A stretch of DNA of 47,092 nucleotides. It comes from Lentimicrobium sp. GTDB taxonomy: Bacteria; Bacteroidota; Bacteroidia; Bacteroidales; Lentimicrobiaceae. Of the stretch, positions 8,855 to 19,100 are shown piece by piece. The notes beneath the pieces are model-generated. The model had not been told where the DNA came from, searched no databases, and was given only the letters and a program-made list of their open reading frames with translations. The translations under genes and the position numbers were made by a program. The DNA is taken from NCBI GenBank assembly GCA_024709105.1, contig JANJXJ010000003.1, positions 1-47,092 of the forward strand, written 5' to 3'. Numbering within the stretch: position 1 is the first letter of the stretch; each line of letters begins with the position of its first letter.

Positions 8855-9950
8855 CTATATAGCGTCACGGCCAAATTCCATCAGATAGGCTTTAATGAAA
8901 TCGTTGAGGTCGCCATCGAGCACCCTGGTGGTATCACTGGTTTCGTGGTCAGTTCTTAAGTCTTTCACCATTTTGTAAGGATGAAGAACATAATTGCGAA
9001 TCTGAGAGCCCCATTCTATTTTCTTTTTGTTGCCTTCGATCACTGCAATGGCTTCTTTTTTCTTTCTCAGTTCAATTTCATACAACTGCGAACGAAGCAT
9101 TTGCAGGGCCTTTTCACGGTTCTGGCCTTGCGAGCGGGTTTCCTGACACTCAATGATGATTCCCGATGGCTCATGCTTGAGCCTTACTGCAGTTTCAACT
9201 TTGTTTACATTTTGACCTCCGGGACCGCTTGATCTGAAAGTATCCCAGCTGATGTCTGATGCATTTACCTGAATGTCAATATTATCATCAACCACCGGAT
9301 AAACATAAACCGAAGCAAAAGAAGTATGCCGCTTATTGGCTGAATCAAATGGTGATAATCTTACCAGGCGGTGAACTCCGTTTTCGCCTTTCAGATATCC
9401 GAAAGCATATTCACCTTCAAATTCAATGGCAACAGACTTAATACCAGCCACATCGCCTTCGTGCAGGTCGAGCTGACGGATTTTATACTTATTCCGCTCA
9501 CCGTATCTGATGTACATTCGCATGAGCATTTCAGCCCAGTCATTGCTTTCGGTACCACCTGCACCTGCATTGATCTGCAGTATGGCATTCAAACGGTCTT
9601 CCTCATTACTGAGCATGTTCCGCAGCTCAAGATCTTCAATAAGATTTACGGCAACAGCATATTGCTGATCCAGATCTTCTTCTCCGGCTTCATCTAATTC
9701 ATAGAACTCCAGAAGCACCTGAAGATCGTCGCAGGCAGCAACAGCCGCATCATAATCTATGGTCCAGCGTTTCTTTTCCTGAATGGATTTCAGCAGTTGT
9801 TCAGCCTTTTTTGGATCATCCCAAAAACCCGGAAGGTGCGTAATGGCTTCCTCTTCTTCTATCCTTGCTTTCTTCCCTTCAACGTCAAAGAAACCTCCTC
9901 AAGGCATCCAGCCTTCTTCTGAGGTCGTTCAACTGCTCTTTCTGAACCAT
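8855..9950 (-). CDS. prfB: Peptide chain release factor 2, made through a programmed +1 frameshift
   Basis: RF2 ends translation at UGA and UAA codons. The gene is split in two frames. An ATG at 9950 opens 21 codons ending in an in-frame TGA (9887-9885), and the rest continues in the +1 frame from GAC (9886) to 8855, for 364 aa in total. The shift site reads AGGAGG TTT CTT TGA C, essentially the E. coli RF2 site: an internal Shine-Dalgarno three bases before the slippery CTT, then UGA-C. In the joined protein the anticodon-like S-P-F is at about 199-201 and the catalytic G-G-Q at about 244-246. The ATG overlaps the recX stop by one base (TAATG), suggesting coupling. Low RF2 levels would favour the shift, giving autoregulation. 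Confidence 0.95.
9885..9899 (-). promoter_or_regulatory. prfB: prfB programmed +1 frameshift site
   Basis: On the minus strand: AGGAGG (9899-9894), TTT, the slippery CTT (9890-9888) and the TGA stop (9887-9885) followed by C. Spacing and sequence match the well-studied RF2 autoregulatory frameshift. It is striking because Bacteroidota genes rarely use Shine-Dalgarno sequences for initiation; here the element acts inside the coding region. Confidence 0.93.
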
Positions 9951-10420
9951 TAGATACCTTTCTTCGACATTAATTCGTTAATGATCTCTGCAACGAGAGC
10001 AGGCTCATAACCTTTTGCAATAGCAGGTTTTGAAAGGCGATGTTTGAAAAGCACAACATTTGAGTGGTCGGTAGTTTCAATTTTATGTTCTACCATGTCA
10101 ACAATGTTCTGTCTGTATTCTACTTCATCAATTTCGGAGATACCAGCACGAATGGCTTCTTCGCTGATCTGCCTTGCGCGCAGTTCTCCGATAATGCGGT
10201 CGCGACCCCATTGTTTGTTGCGGAATTTGCCTCCTGCATAAAGTTTGGCATAACGCTCCTCATTGATAAAACCTTCATCTGTCAGGGTTTCAATGATCTT
10301 TTCAGTATTGGCTGCAGGTATCCCGATTCCTGTAGCGTGAATACGTACTTCAACTACACAACGCTCCTGCATTGCACACCAGCGGCGCAATTTTGCAAGT
10401 TGTTTTTCAAATTCTCTCAT
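9950..10420 (-). CDS. recX: RecX-family regulatory protein
   Basis: A 156-aa, mostly helical, charged protein. It contains the RecX repeat pattern: L-R-R-W-C-A-x-Q-E-R-C near residue 14, L-x-D-E-G-F-I-N-E-E-R-Y-A near 47, and W-G-R-D-R-I-I-G-E-L-R-A-R-Q-I-S near 71. RecX binds RecA filaments and limits recombination. The usual partner recA is not in this window. Its stop codon overlaps the prfB start by one base, so the two are likely translated from one message. Confidence 0.87.
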   Translation of the reverse strand: MREFEKQLAKLRRWCAMQERCVVEVRIHATGIGIPAANTEKIIETLTDEGFINEERYAKLYAGGKFRNKQWGRDRIIGELRARQISEEAIRAGISEIDEVEYRQNIVDMVEHKIETTDHSNVVLFKHRLSKPAIAKGYEPALVAEIINELMSKKGI

Positions 10421-10524
10421 GTCGTTTGAATTAAAATTAATTTATGCTTGCAAAAATATGAAAAAGAGATTAAATATTCCAAATTAAAAGTTGCAAATAC
10501 CTGTTAATCGGGCAGTGGCAGAAA

Positions 10525-10986
10525 TCAATTTTTTACATCAATCAAATAGATGTTGAATATGAGAACCGCATTGGCAGGTATCCCTGCGGGCGGATTTGAA
10601 CCATATCCTAACTTGCTGGGAACAAATAACATACCCTTTCCTCCTTTACCAAAATACTGAAGCCCCTCCTGCCAGCCCTGAATAAATCCGTATAATGGAT
10701 AAGTAAATACATTTGAATCAAAAACTTCTCCATCGGTATAAAATCCTGTGTATTGCACCCTGACTTCCGAATTAATATTGGGTTTAAGCGAGCTGCCAGC
10801 TTCCTCAATTAAATAGTAAAGTCCCGAAGCAGTTTTTGTGGCAGTCAGGTTATTATCGGCAAGGTACTGACGAATGATTTTATCGTCCTTCTCCGAGATA
10901 TCATCTTCCTTATTGCAGGAAGAAATAACCAGGAATAAAATTGGCAATGCAAGAAAAATGGCAGGAAATTTTCGAAAGAATTTCAT
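10525..10986 (-). CDS. FKBP-type peptidyl-prolyl isomerase lipoprotein
   Basis: The open frame begins at 11031, overlapping the sirtuin gene, but the ATG at 10986 (or 10989) starts a proper lipoprotein signal ending I-S-S-C-N. Using 10986 gives 153 aa and removes the overlap. The C-terminal ~95 residues form an FKBP domain: V-Q-Y-T-G-F-Y-x-D-G-E-V-F-D-S, then G-W-Q-E-G-L-Q, and L-G-Y-G-S-N-P-P-A-G-I-P-A-N-A-V-L-I-F. Such lipoproteins assist folding of exported proteins in the periplasm or at the outer membrane. Confidence 0.88.
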   Translation of the reverse strand: MKFFRKFPAIFLALPILFLVISSCNKEDDISEKDDKIIRQYLADNNLTATKTASGLYYLIEEAGSSLKPNINSEVRVQYTGFYTDGEVFDSNVFTYPLYGFIQGWQEGLQYFGKGGKGMLFVPSKLGYGSNPPAGIPANAVLIFNIYLIDVKN

Positions 10987-11011
10987 CATTAAGTAGTTAT
11001 TAATTAAAAAA

Positions 11012-11701
11012 TCAGAGTTCAAGCAATTCATTCACCAGCTCAGGTACACCATCTCCGGCTTTTTTCCTGATAATTGTAAGGTTTGAAATACCATCAAGCG
11101 GCAAACTGGCCGGATCAATCACATATCTTTTGCAACCAACCGGACTATAATGCATCAAACCAGCAGCCGGGTACACTTGCAGTGATGTGCCCACTACAAT
11201 CAGAATATCAGCTTCAGATACCATGTAAGCAGCCTTGGCTATGAGTGGAACCGGCTCGCCAAACCACACAATATGCGGGCGAAGCTGTGAACCTTTTTCG
11301 CATTTATCGCCTGCAAAAATCTCTTTATACCCGATGTTGTAAATCAGATTTTCGTCGAGGGTACTTCTCACTTTTACAAGCTCACCGTGCAGGTGAAGTA
11401 TTTTTGACGAACCAGCTCTTTCATGCAGATCATCAACATTTTGGGTAACCACCTGTACGTTATATTTCTCCTCAAGCCTGGCTAGAGCATAATGAGCGGC
11501 ATTTGGCTGCACTGCGGCGAGCTGCATGCGGCGATGGTTATAAAACTCCAGTACCAGTTCGCGGTTTTTTACCCATGCATCCCAGGTAGCAACATCTTCA
11601 ATATGATACTCTTCCCAAAGTCCATCAGAATCCCTGAAAGTCTTGATGCCACTTTCGGCACTGATGCCCGAACCGGAAAGTACAACTATGTTTTTCTTCA
11701 T
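11012..11701 (-). CDS. cobB: Sirtuin-type NAD-dependent protein deacylase lacking the zinc cysteines
   Basis: A 229-aa CobB-like sirtuin that removes acyl groups from lysines using NAD. Visible motifs are G-S-G-I-S-A-E-S-G-I (NAD loop), T-F-R-D, T-Q-N-V-D-D-L-H-E-R-A-G, the catalytic His105 in L-H-L-H-G-E-L, and V-G-T-S-L-x-V-Y-P-A-A-G. Tyr54 and Arg57 (Y-N-H-R) match the Y-x-x-R pair of class III sirtuins, which favours removal of succinyl or malonyl groups as well as acetyl. The segment that normally holds four zinc-binding cysteines (about residues 111-150) contains a single Cys. It lies just upstream of the FKBP lipoprotein gene. Confidence 0.88.
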   Translation of the reverse strand: MKKNIVVLSGSGISAESGIKTFRDSDGLWEEYHIEDVATWDAWVKNRELVLEFYNHRRMQLAAVQPNAAHYALARLEEKYNVQVVTQNVDDLHERAGSSKILHLHGELVKVRSTLDENLIYNIGYKEIFAGDKCEKGSQLRPHIVWFGEPVPLIAKAAYMVSEADILIVVGTSLQVYPAAGLMHYSPVGCKRYVIDPASLPLDGISNLTIIRKKAGDGVPELVNELLEL

Positions 11702-11886
11702 TTTTCAAAGAGTTTTATCTGCTTTCGGTTGTGATCCTGTGGTGCAAAAATAAGGAATTCATTTGTGCGTTTGTTTATCCTGCCAAAAGCAAAAAGTAAA
11801 TTCGCCGGAAACAACAGAAAACTTTAAACCATAGAATTCAGAACTGTTCACAGATACAATATAATATTATGAAAGAAAACGAAAAA

Positions 11887-11904
11887 CGGCGGGTTTCCCC
11901 GCCG
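11887..11904 (-). terminator. Rho-independent terminator after mdh
   Basis: Perfect 7-bp GC-rich stem CGGCGGG (11887-11893) / CCCGCCG (11898-11904) with a TTTC loop on the plus strand. Read on the minus strand it follows the mdh stop by about 25 bp and runs into TTTTTCG. Confidence 0.85.
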
Positions 11905-11929
11905 CTGAAATTTAATTCTGAATCAACCC

Positions 11930-12874
11930 TTAATCTTCAAACAGATTCATATCGTCGAGCACCTTCATAACTCCTTTTACAGAGTTTGCTGACTCTTCGA
12001 GCATCTTCTTTTCTTCCTTGTTCAGGTTAAGTTCAATGATTTCTTCAATTCCCTTTGAGCCCAATTTTACAGGAACACCCATATACACATCATTGAGGCC
12101 ATATTCACCGTTGAGCAATGCGCAAACCGGGAAAATACGTTTCTGGTCATCAACAATTGCTTCGACCATCTGCGCTGCGGCTGCTCCGGGGGCGTACCAT
12201 GCCGATGTTCCCATAAGGTTTACCAACTCACCGCCACCCTTTTTGGTCCGGTCAACAATCTTATCTATTTCTTCCTTGTTCAGCAGGTCGGTAACCGGTA
12301 TTCCGGCAATAGAAGTAAACCTGGGGAGTGGCACCATGGTGTCGCCATGTCCGCCCAAAAGCAGTGAATGAATGTCTTTGGGCGATACTTCAAGTGCCTC
12401 TGCGAGGAATGCTTTATAACGACCGGTATCCAGAATACCAGCCATACCAAATACCCTGCTTGAGTGCTTGCGGGCTGCTTTGTAAGCTGCGTAAGTCATT
12501 ACGTCCAAAGGATTTGAAACCACAATGATGATGGCCTCAGGTGAATATTTTACCACCTTTTCAGTAACTTCTTTTACAATAGCTGCATTGGTTTTAATCA
12601 AATCGTCGCGGCTCATGCCCGGCTTGCGCGGAAGACCTGAAGTAATCACCACAATGGATGAACCTTTGGTCTTCAGGTAATCATTGGTTACACCTACAAC
12701 CCTGGTGTTAAAATTGTTGATGGACGAGGTCTGCCAGATGTCGAGGGCTTTACCTTCGGCGACTCCTTCCTTAATATCAACAAGAACCACCTCGCGGGTA
12801 AGGTCTTTGTGTGCAATCACGTTTGCACAAGTGGCGCCTACATTTCCGGCACCAATTACAGTGATCTTCTTCAT
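11930..12874 (-). CDS. mdh: Malate dehydrogenase (LDH-like type)
   Basis: A 314-aa NAD-dependent enzyme interconverting malate and oxaloacetate. It has the N-terminal nucleotide loop G-A-G-N-V-G-A-T, the substrate-specificity loop L-P-R-K-P-G-M-S-R-D-D-L (Arg83 in place of the Gln of lactate dehydrogenases), N-P-L-D near 122, Arg152 and the catalytic His176 in G-G-H-G-D-T-M-V-P. Length and loop mark the LDH-like bacterial MDH group. It has its own candidate promoter and terminator although it follows maeB on the same strand, so the two malate genes are probably controlled separately. Confidence 0.96.
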   Translation of the reverse strand: MKKITVIGAGNVGATCANVIAHKDLTREVVLVDIKEGVAEGKALDIWQTSSINNFNTRVVGVTNDYLKTKGSSIVVITSGLPRKPGMSRDDLIKTNAAIVKEVTEKVVKYSPEAIIIVVSNPLDVMTYAAYKAARKHSSRVFGMAGILDTGRYKAFLAEALEVSPKDIHSLLLGGHGDTMVPLPRFTSIAGIPVTDLLNKEEIDKIVDRTKKGGGELVNLMGTSAWYAPGAAAAQMVEAIVDDQKRIFPVCALLNGEYGLNDVYMGVPVKLGSKGIEEIIELNLNKEEKKMLEESANSVKGVMKVLDDMNLFED

Positions 12875-12938
12875 TTTTATTGAAATTGCATTGATTAATA
12901 CTCTGTGTTAACTTCCGGACGAAAATTTCAAACCGAAA

Positions 12939-12973
12939 CAAAGGTAGAAATTTAGATACTTACATGTGACAAA
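12939..12973 (-). promoter_or_regulatory. Candidate Bacteroidetes-type promoter of mdh
   Basis: On the minus strand a TTTG (12973-12970) is followed after 23 bp by TACCTTTG (12946-12939), matching the TTTG/TAnnTTTG pattern. It lies about 65 bp upstream of the mdh ATG. The minus-33 part overlaps the hairpin at 12970-12999. Confidence 0.6.
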
Positions 12974-12999
12974 AATTGTTGTGCATTTAACAATTTTTG
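12970..12999 (-). terminator. AT-rich hairpin between maeB and mdh
   Basis: Perfect 11-bp inverted repeat CAAAAATTGTT (12970-12980) / AACAATTTTTG (12989-12999) around an 8-nt loop. It begins a few bases after the maeB stop, and its far arm ends in TTTTTG on the minus strand, so a maeB terminator is the simplest reading. It also overlaps the mdh minus-33 element, so an operator is possible. Confidence 0.55.
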
Positions 13000-13006
13000 G
13001 TCAAAA

Positions 13007-15292
13007 TTATGAACAGGAATTGTCATTTTGACATTGAGCGTCAATAACGGCAATGGTAACCATATTCACAATTTCTGCCACACTTGAACCCATCTGAAGC
13101 ACATGCACCGATTTGTTCAAGCCCATCAAAATAGGGCCAATAGCCTCAGCCCCACCCATTTCCTGAACCAGTTTGTAGGCAATATTTCCGGCTGTAAGAT
13201 ACGGAAAAATCAGGGTATTTGCCGGGCCATCTGCCAATTTTGAAAACGGAAAATTTTCGCGGAGAAGTTGGTTATTTAAAGCAAAATTAGCCTGTAAATC
13301 TCCGTCAACAATAAGCTCGGGATGTTCGGTATGCAGTTTATAAACAGCATCTCTCACCATAATCGGAATATTGCCTTCAACCGATCCAAAGTTTGAATAT
13401 GAAAGCATGGCTACCCGCGGTTCTACATTAAACTGTCTCACCATTTCGGCAGTCTGCAAGGTAATCTCAACCAACTTGTCCCGGTCCGGATTCATATTTA
13501 CAGTAGTATCAGCAAAGAAGAACGGGCCTTTTTTCGTAAGCATGATGTACATACCCGAAACAATATTTGCTCCTTTCTTTTTGCCAATTATGCGCAGAGC
13601 CGGCCTGATGGTAGCAGGATAGCTGCTGGTGAGTCCTGAAATCATGGCATCGGCATACCCATTCTCAACCAGACTCGGCCCGAAATAATTCCTGTGTGTC
13701 ATCATATCGAGTGCTGCGGCCATGGTAACCCCCCGGCGTTTGCGCTTTTCGTGAAACTGAGCTGCAAAAGCTTCTCTTCGTTCATTTTCCTCATCAGAAC
13801 GGGGATCAATGATTTCAACATCAGTAAGTTCCAAATCATGATCAACTATCATTTGCCTGATTAGTTCTTTATTCCCCAGCAATATAGGTATGGCAATTCC
13901 CTCCTCAACAACAATTTCTGCTGCTTTCAGAATTTTATAATTCTCTGCTTCTGCAAACACCACCCGTTTCGGACTTTTTCTTGCCCGGGCTTTTATCTGT
14001 CTGATTAATGGATTGCTTAGTCCCAGCCGTTTATTCAACTCATCTTTGTATGCATCCCAGTCGGTAATGGGTTTGCGTGCCACACCTGTATCCATAGCTG
14101 CCTTTGCAACCGCAGTAGCCACATGTGTAATCAAACGAGGGTCGCTGGGTTTTGGAATTATATACTCCTTACCAAATTTTAGATTAGTTACCTGATAAGC
14201 AATGTTTACTTCTTCCGGAACAGGTTGGCGGGCCAGATCGGCCAGAGCGTGAGCAGCAGCTAGTTTCATGCTGTCATTTATGGAAGTTGCCCTCACATCC
14301 AGCGCACCTCTGAATATGTATGGAAATCCAAGAACATTATTCACCTGATTGGGAAAGTCGGAACGGCCGGTTCCCATAATGATATCGCTTCGGGTAGCCA
14401 CTGCCAGATCGTACGATATTTCAGGTGTTGGGTTTGCCAGAGCAAAAACTATGGGGTTGCTGTTCATACTGAGCAACATTTCGGGAGTAACAGCTCCTGC
14501 AACGGAAAGACCCAGAAACATATCGGCTCCGGCCATTGCTTCGGCAAGTGTATTGATGTTGCGGTCGGTTACAAATTTCATTTTCCAGGGATTCAGGTCC
14601 TTTCTTGAGCGATTCAGTACTCCCTTCGAATCCACCATCACCAGATTTTCGGGTTTAACCCCAAGTTTAAGATACAAGGCCGAACACGAAATGGCAGAAG
14701 CTCCTGCTCCGTTCACCACAACTTTAATTTCGTCAATCTTTTTCCCGGTAATTTCAAGTGCATTGAGTAATCCGGCAGATGTAATCATGGCTGTACCATG
14801 CTGATCATCATGCATTACCGGAATATCAAGCAACTCCTTGAGCCTGTCTTCGATTTCAAAACATTCAGGGGCTTTAATGTCTTCGAGATTAATTCCTCCA
14901 AACGTAGGGGCAATGGCTTTTACTGCACATATCACCCCATCAATCGTTTTGTCATTGATTTCAATATCAAAGACATCAATATCGGCATAAATTTTAAACA
15001 GCAGTCCTTTGCCTTCCATTACAGGTTTTCCGGCTTCTGCGCCAATATCACCAAGTCCAAGCACTGCGGTACCATTTGAAATTACAGCTACCAGATTGCC
15101 CTTGGCTGTGTATTTGTATACATCTTCGGGGTTGTCGCGGATTTCAAGACAAGGTTCGGCGACTCCGGGGCTGTAGGCCAAAGAAAGGTCATACTGTGAA
15201 CTGTGAGGCTTGGTGGGAATAACTTCAATTTTCCCGGGCCTTCCGTCGGCGTGATAAGCCAACGCATTTTTCTTACTCAAAGGAATTTTCAT
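13007..15292 (-). CDS. maeB: NADP-dependent malic enzyme fused to a phosphotransacetylase-like domain
   Basis: A 761-aa two-domain protein. Residues ~1-425 are a malic enzyme converting malate to pyruvate and CO2, with P-G-V-A-E-P near 42, D-I-K-A-P-E-C-F-E near 138, H-D-D-Q-H-G-T-A near 161 (metal site) and the nucleotide loop N-G-A-G-A-S-A at 194-200. Residues ~430-755 resemble phosphate acetyltransferase. In characterised MaeB proteins this domain is regulatory, sensing acetyl-CoA, without making acetyl phosphate. Length is normal for the family. ruvA is divergent, with about 225 bp between the two starts. Confidence 0.95.
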   Translation of the reverse strand: MKIPLSKKNALAYHADGRPGKIEVIPTKPHSSQYDLSLAYSPGVAEPCLEIRDNPEDVYKYTAKGNLVAVISNGTAVLGLGDIGAEAGKPVMEGKGLLFKIYADIDVFDIEINDKTIDGVICAVKAIAPTFGGINLEDIKAPECFEIEDRLKELLDIPVMHDDQHGTAMITSAGLLNALEITGKKIDEIKVVVNGAGASAISCSALYLKLGVKPENLVMVDSKGVLNRSRKDLNPWKMKFVTDRNINTLAEAMAGADMFLGLSVAGAVTPEMLLSMNSNPIVFALANPTPEISYDLAVATRSDIIMGTGRSDFPNQVNNVLGFPYIFRGALDVRATSINDSMKLAAAHALADLARQPVPEEVNIAYQVTNLKFGKEYIIPKPSDPRLITHVATAVAKAAMDTGVARKPITDWDAYKDELNKRLGLSNPLIRQIKARARKSPKRVVFAEAENYKILKAAEIVVEEGIAIPILLGNKELIRQMIVDHDLELTDVEIIDPRSDEENERREAFAAQFHEKRKRRGVTMAAALDMMTHRNYFGPSLVENGYADAMISGLTSSYPATIRPALRIIGKKKGANIVSGMYIMLTKKGPFFFADTTVNMNPDRDKLVEITLQTAEMVRQFNVEPRVAMLSYSNFGSVEGNIPIMVRDAVYKLHTEHPELIVDGDLQANFALNNQLLRENFPFSKLADGPANTLIFPYLTAGNIAYKLVQEMGGAEAIGPILMGLNKSVHVLQMGSSVAEIVNMVTIAVIDAQCQNDNSCS

Positions 15293-15345
15293 ATATCAGG
15301 CTTTCAAGGTGTAACTCGAAAAGAATACCGCAGCCGGCAATTAAA

Positions 15346-15353
15346 CAAATGTA
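15346..15353 (-). promoter_or_regulatory. Candidate minus-7 box for maeB
   Basis: TACATTTG on the minus strand fits TAnnTTTG and lies about 55 bp upstream of the maeB ATG. No convincing minus-33 element was found at the expected spacing. Confidence 0.4.
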
Positions 15354-15483
15354 GAAAAATGCTTTTGATTTAGACCATTGGATTGTAAAAAAAATAAATC
15401 CGAAATTGAAATTTTAATCACCTCATTTTTAGTGCGAAAGTATTTGATTTGGTTAAAAAAAGTCTCAATTCAACAAATATCCC

Positions 15484-15491
15484 TATTTTTG
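15484..15491 (+). promoter_or_regulatory. Candidate minus-7 box for ruvA
   Basis: TATTTTTG fits TAnnTTTG and ends 26 bp before the preferred ruvA ATG at 15518. It lies inside the longer open frame starting at 15449, which supports the shorter ruvA start. Confidence 0.4.
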
Positions 15492-15517
15492 TCGGTTATC
15501 AGCCAAGACCTGACCGT

Positions 15518-16102
15518 ATGTATGCATTTTTAGAAGGGAAAATATCGGGGATTACCCCTGCCTCTGTGGTTATCGACTGCAACGGGGTGGGTTACGATGT
15601 TTCCATTTCAGTGAACACTTATACCAAAATCAAAGACCTTGAAACCTGCAGATTACATACACACCTGTCGGTTAGAGAGGACGCTATGGTTCTGTTTGGA
15701 TTTGCGGCAGAAGATGAGAGAGTTTTATTCAGGCATTTGATATCGGTTTCCGGGGTGGGAGCTGGCACAGCCAGATTAATACTTTCTTCACTCACTCCCG
15801 AAGAACTTACCGATGCAATAGTTTCGGGAAATGTGCCATTGCTTCAGCGGGTAAAAGGCATTGGCGGCAAAACTGCTCAAAGAATCATTGTTGACCTTAA
15901 AGATAAGTTGAGCCGTGACAGCGGAATGAGAGAAATTTTAGCTGGTCCGCACAATACAAAGAAGGAAGAGGCGTTAACTGCTTTAACTATGCTTGGGTTT
16001 AACAAAGTACTGGCAGGAAAAGTTGTTGATAAAATTTTAAAGGAAGAAGGCCTTTCGGTTTCGGTCGAACACCTGATTAAGAGTGCACTCAAAGTTCTAT
16101 AA
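15518..16102 (+). CDS. ruvA: Holliday junction branch migration protein RuvA
   Basis: RuvA binds four-way DNA junctions and loads the RuvB motor. The open frame begins at a TTG at 15449, but RuvA proteins start M-Y-x-F-L-x-G, which is exactly the ATG at 15518, giving 194 aa, close to the family norm. The OB-fold N-terminal domain is followed by the two helix-hairpin-helix motifs (V-S-G-V-G-A-G-T-A and V-K-G-I-G-G-K-T-A-Q-R-I) and a small C-terminal domain that contacts RuvB. sprA follows 54 bp downstream; the ruvA-sprA order is common in Bacteroidota. Confidence 0.95.
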   Translation: MYAFLEGKISGITPASVVIDCNGVGYDVSISVNTYTKIKDLETCRLHTHLSVREDAMVLFGFAAEDERVLFRHLISVSGVGAGTARLILSSLTPEELTDAIVSGNVPLLQRVKGIGGKTAQRIIVDLKDKLSRDSGMREILAGPHNTKKEEALTALTMLGFNKVLAGKVVDKILKEEGLSVSVEHLIKSALKVL

Positions 16103-16156
16103 ACACAAAAGCTGTTTAAAAATGGCAAACTTCATCTGTGGAAATTTATTAATGAA

Positions 16157-19100
16157 GTGCAGCCTGGCACAATAAACAGTATTTTTACACATACCAAACA
16201 CTTAAGTTCCTTGGAGCGAATTGCAAAATACTTAATTAGAATCGTTGTTTTTCTGTCGGTAATTTCCATCACCTGGGCCATACCGGCGTCAAATGAAATA
16301 TGGCAGAGTCCGCAAACTTCTCCGGTTCCTGCTGCACCACCCGACACCACCAAACCCGGCGGCAATCTCCCCTATCCGCTTCCGCAGCCCGACCCGGGTC
16401 AACCACTGCAGCCTTCCGACAAGAACAAAATGTTCCTCGGAACTCCTTCAAATATTACCGAAGATTTTATCTATAACCCGGCAACCAATTCCTTTGACTA
16501 TGTGAGAAAAGCCGGTGAACTTCAACTTACTTCCCCTTCGAATCTGAACTTTGAAGAATATAAAGAGCTGGATCTGGATCGCTCTCTTAATAATTTCTGG
16601 CGCGAAAAAGCAGTAAGCAGCGGACAAACCGCTACCCGGTCGGGAATTATTCCACAAATTCATATTGGTGGCGAAGTATTCGACCGCATTTTTGGCGGAA
16701 ATACCATTGACATCCGCCCACAGGGAAGCGCTGAAGTAACCTTTGGAATTCTTTCAAACCGCCGCGACGACCCTGCCCTAGACATCAGACAAAGAAAAAC
16801 CACCAATTTCGATTTCCAGCAGCGCATCCAAATGAGCGTAATGGCCAAAATCGGAGATAAAATTGAATTCAACACCAATTATAATACCGAAGCAACCTTC
16901 GATTTTGAGAACAAACTCAAACTCAAGTATGAAGGTAAAGAAGATGAAATTATCAAACTCATTGAGGCCGGAGACGTTACATTCCCGCTGAACAGCACAC
17001 TTATTACCGGAAGCCAGAGCCTTTTCGGATTAAAAACCCAGATGCAGTTTGGGAAAGCCACAGTTACCGGAGTTTTTTCGCAACAGAAAAGCGAAACTCA
17101 AACCATAACTGTACAAGGTGGTGCCCAAACCAGCAAATTCAGTGTAAGGGCGCTTGATTATGAAGAAAACCGGCACTTTTTTCTGGCTCAATACTTTGTT
17201 GATAACTATGATCAGGCTCTAAGTCAGCTGCCCATTATCAACTCCAATATCAACATTACAAAAATTGAGGTCTGGGTAACCAACATTGGGCCTGCCGTTA
17301 CCGATAACCGAAATCTGGTTGCCCTTATGGATCTGGGAGAACGCAAACCCTACAACCCAACCATATCCCCAACCATTGGCGCCAGCGCTTTCCCCGATAA
17401 TGGATCGAACAATATGATTTCGAGGTTCGACACTACCCGAATCAGAAATATAAATCTTGTAACTGAATATCTAACCGGAGCGCCATTCGGATATGTGTCA
17501 GGTACCGACTTCGAAAAAGTAGAAAATGCCAGGCGACTGAATGCCAACGAATATACTTTTAACTCAAAGCTCGGTTTTATTTCGCTTAACAGTACACTGA
17601 ATCCCGATCAGGTGCTTGCTGTTGCATTCCAGTATACTGTGATAGGGCAGGACAGCATTTTTCAGGTTGGGGAGTTTTCTGACCAGGGAATTACGCCTCC
17701 CAACACCCTGATGGTAAAACTGCTGAAGAGCACTGCCCTTAACACCAGGATTCCCATGTGGAATCTGATGATGAAGAACGTTTACAACATCGGGGCTTTT
17801 CAGCTGAACCGCGAAGATTTTATCCTGAATATCCTTTATTCGGGCAACGAAAATACAGTACCTACCGGATACTTTACCGAAGGCCGCGAAGGCGTAAAAG
17901 GGGTTCCGCTTATCAGGTTGTTTAATTTCGACAATCTCGATCCTCAGCTCAACCCGCCGCACGACGGATTGTTTGACTTTATTGATAATGCCGCACGGCA
18001 GGGAGGTACTATTCAGTCATCGAACGGCAGGGTATTTTTTACTGTACGCGAACCCTTTGGTTCATACCTGCGCAACAAACTTGAGGATAAAGAACTGGCC
18101 GACAAGTATTGTTATGATTCGCTTTACACACTTACCAAAAGCGGGGCACAGCAGTACCCTGACAAAAACCGTTTTTTAATTGACGGGCAATACAAATCTA
18201 CTGCGGGATCAGAAATTTCGTTGAATGCGCTGAACGTTCCTCAGGGATCGGTTCGTGTAACAGCAGGAGGAATTCCGCTAACCGAGAATGTTGACTACAC
18301 CGTTGACTACACGCTTGGCCGTGTAAAAATCATTAACGAAGGTATACTCAATTCAGGAACTCCGGTTAACATTTCACTCGAAAACAATGCCACCTTTAAT
18401 CTGCAAACCCAAACCATGATGGGCTTGCACGTTGACTACCGGGTGAACAAAGACCTGATGATTGGTGCTACTGTTATCAACCTTCATGAAAGGCCGCTTA
18501 CACAAAAAACCAATTTTGGGCAGGAGCCGATTTCCAACACCATGTGGGGAATGGACTTCAACTACCAAACCGAGTCAATGATGCTTACCCGCTTGATTGA
18601 CAAACTTCCATTTTACAGTACCAAAACACCATCACGAATTCAGTTTAACGGAGAATTTGCACACTTTATTCCAGGTCATTCAAAAGCGGTTGGAAAGACC
18701 GGCACATCTTATATTGATGACTTCGAAGGTGCCAAGTCCTCGATTGACCTTAAAAATACCGGCACCTGGTTTCTGGCCAGCACACCGCAGGGCCAGATCA
18801 GCCGCGATATGTTCCCTGAAGCAGCGCCTGGCACAGGACTTTCCTATGGATTCAACAGGGCCAAACTGGCCTGGTACACCATTGACCCCCTGTTTTATGA
18901 CCGCAACAGCAACCTGAGGCCGAAAAATGTATCTAAAGACGAATTATCGCGCAACTCAGTGAGGCTGGTGAGAGAAAGCGAAGTATTCCCCAATGCTGAC
19001 CCGCCCAACGGGCAGCCAATGAATCTTCCGGTTTTAAATCTGGCATTCTTCCCCGAAGAGCGTGGCCCCTATAACTTTGATGTTTTGCCCGGCGGATTAT

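Noticed and set aside
9719-9950. prfB appearing broken or short at its 5' end
   Set aside because: The break coincides exactly with the known RF2 frameshift signal, so this is regulation, not a pseudogene.
16122-16175. ATG at 16122 as the sprA start
   Set aside because: It is in a different frame and meets a stop after 17 codons.
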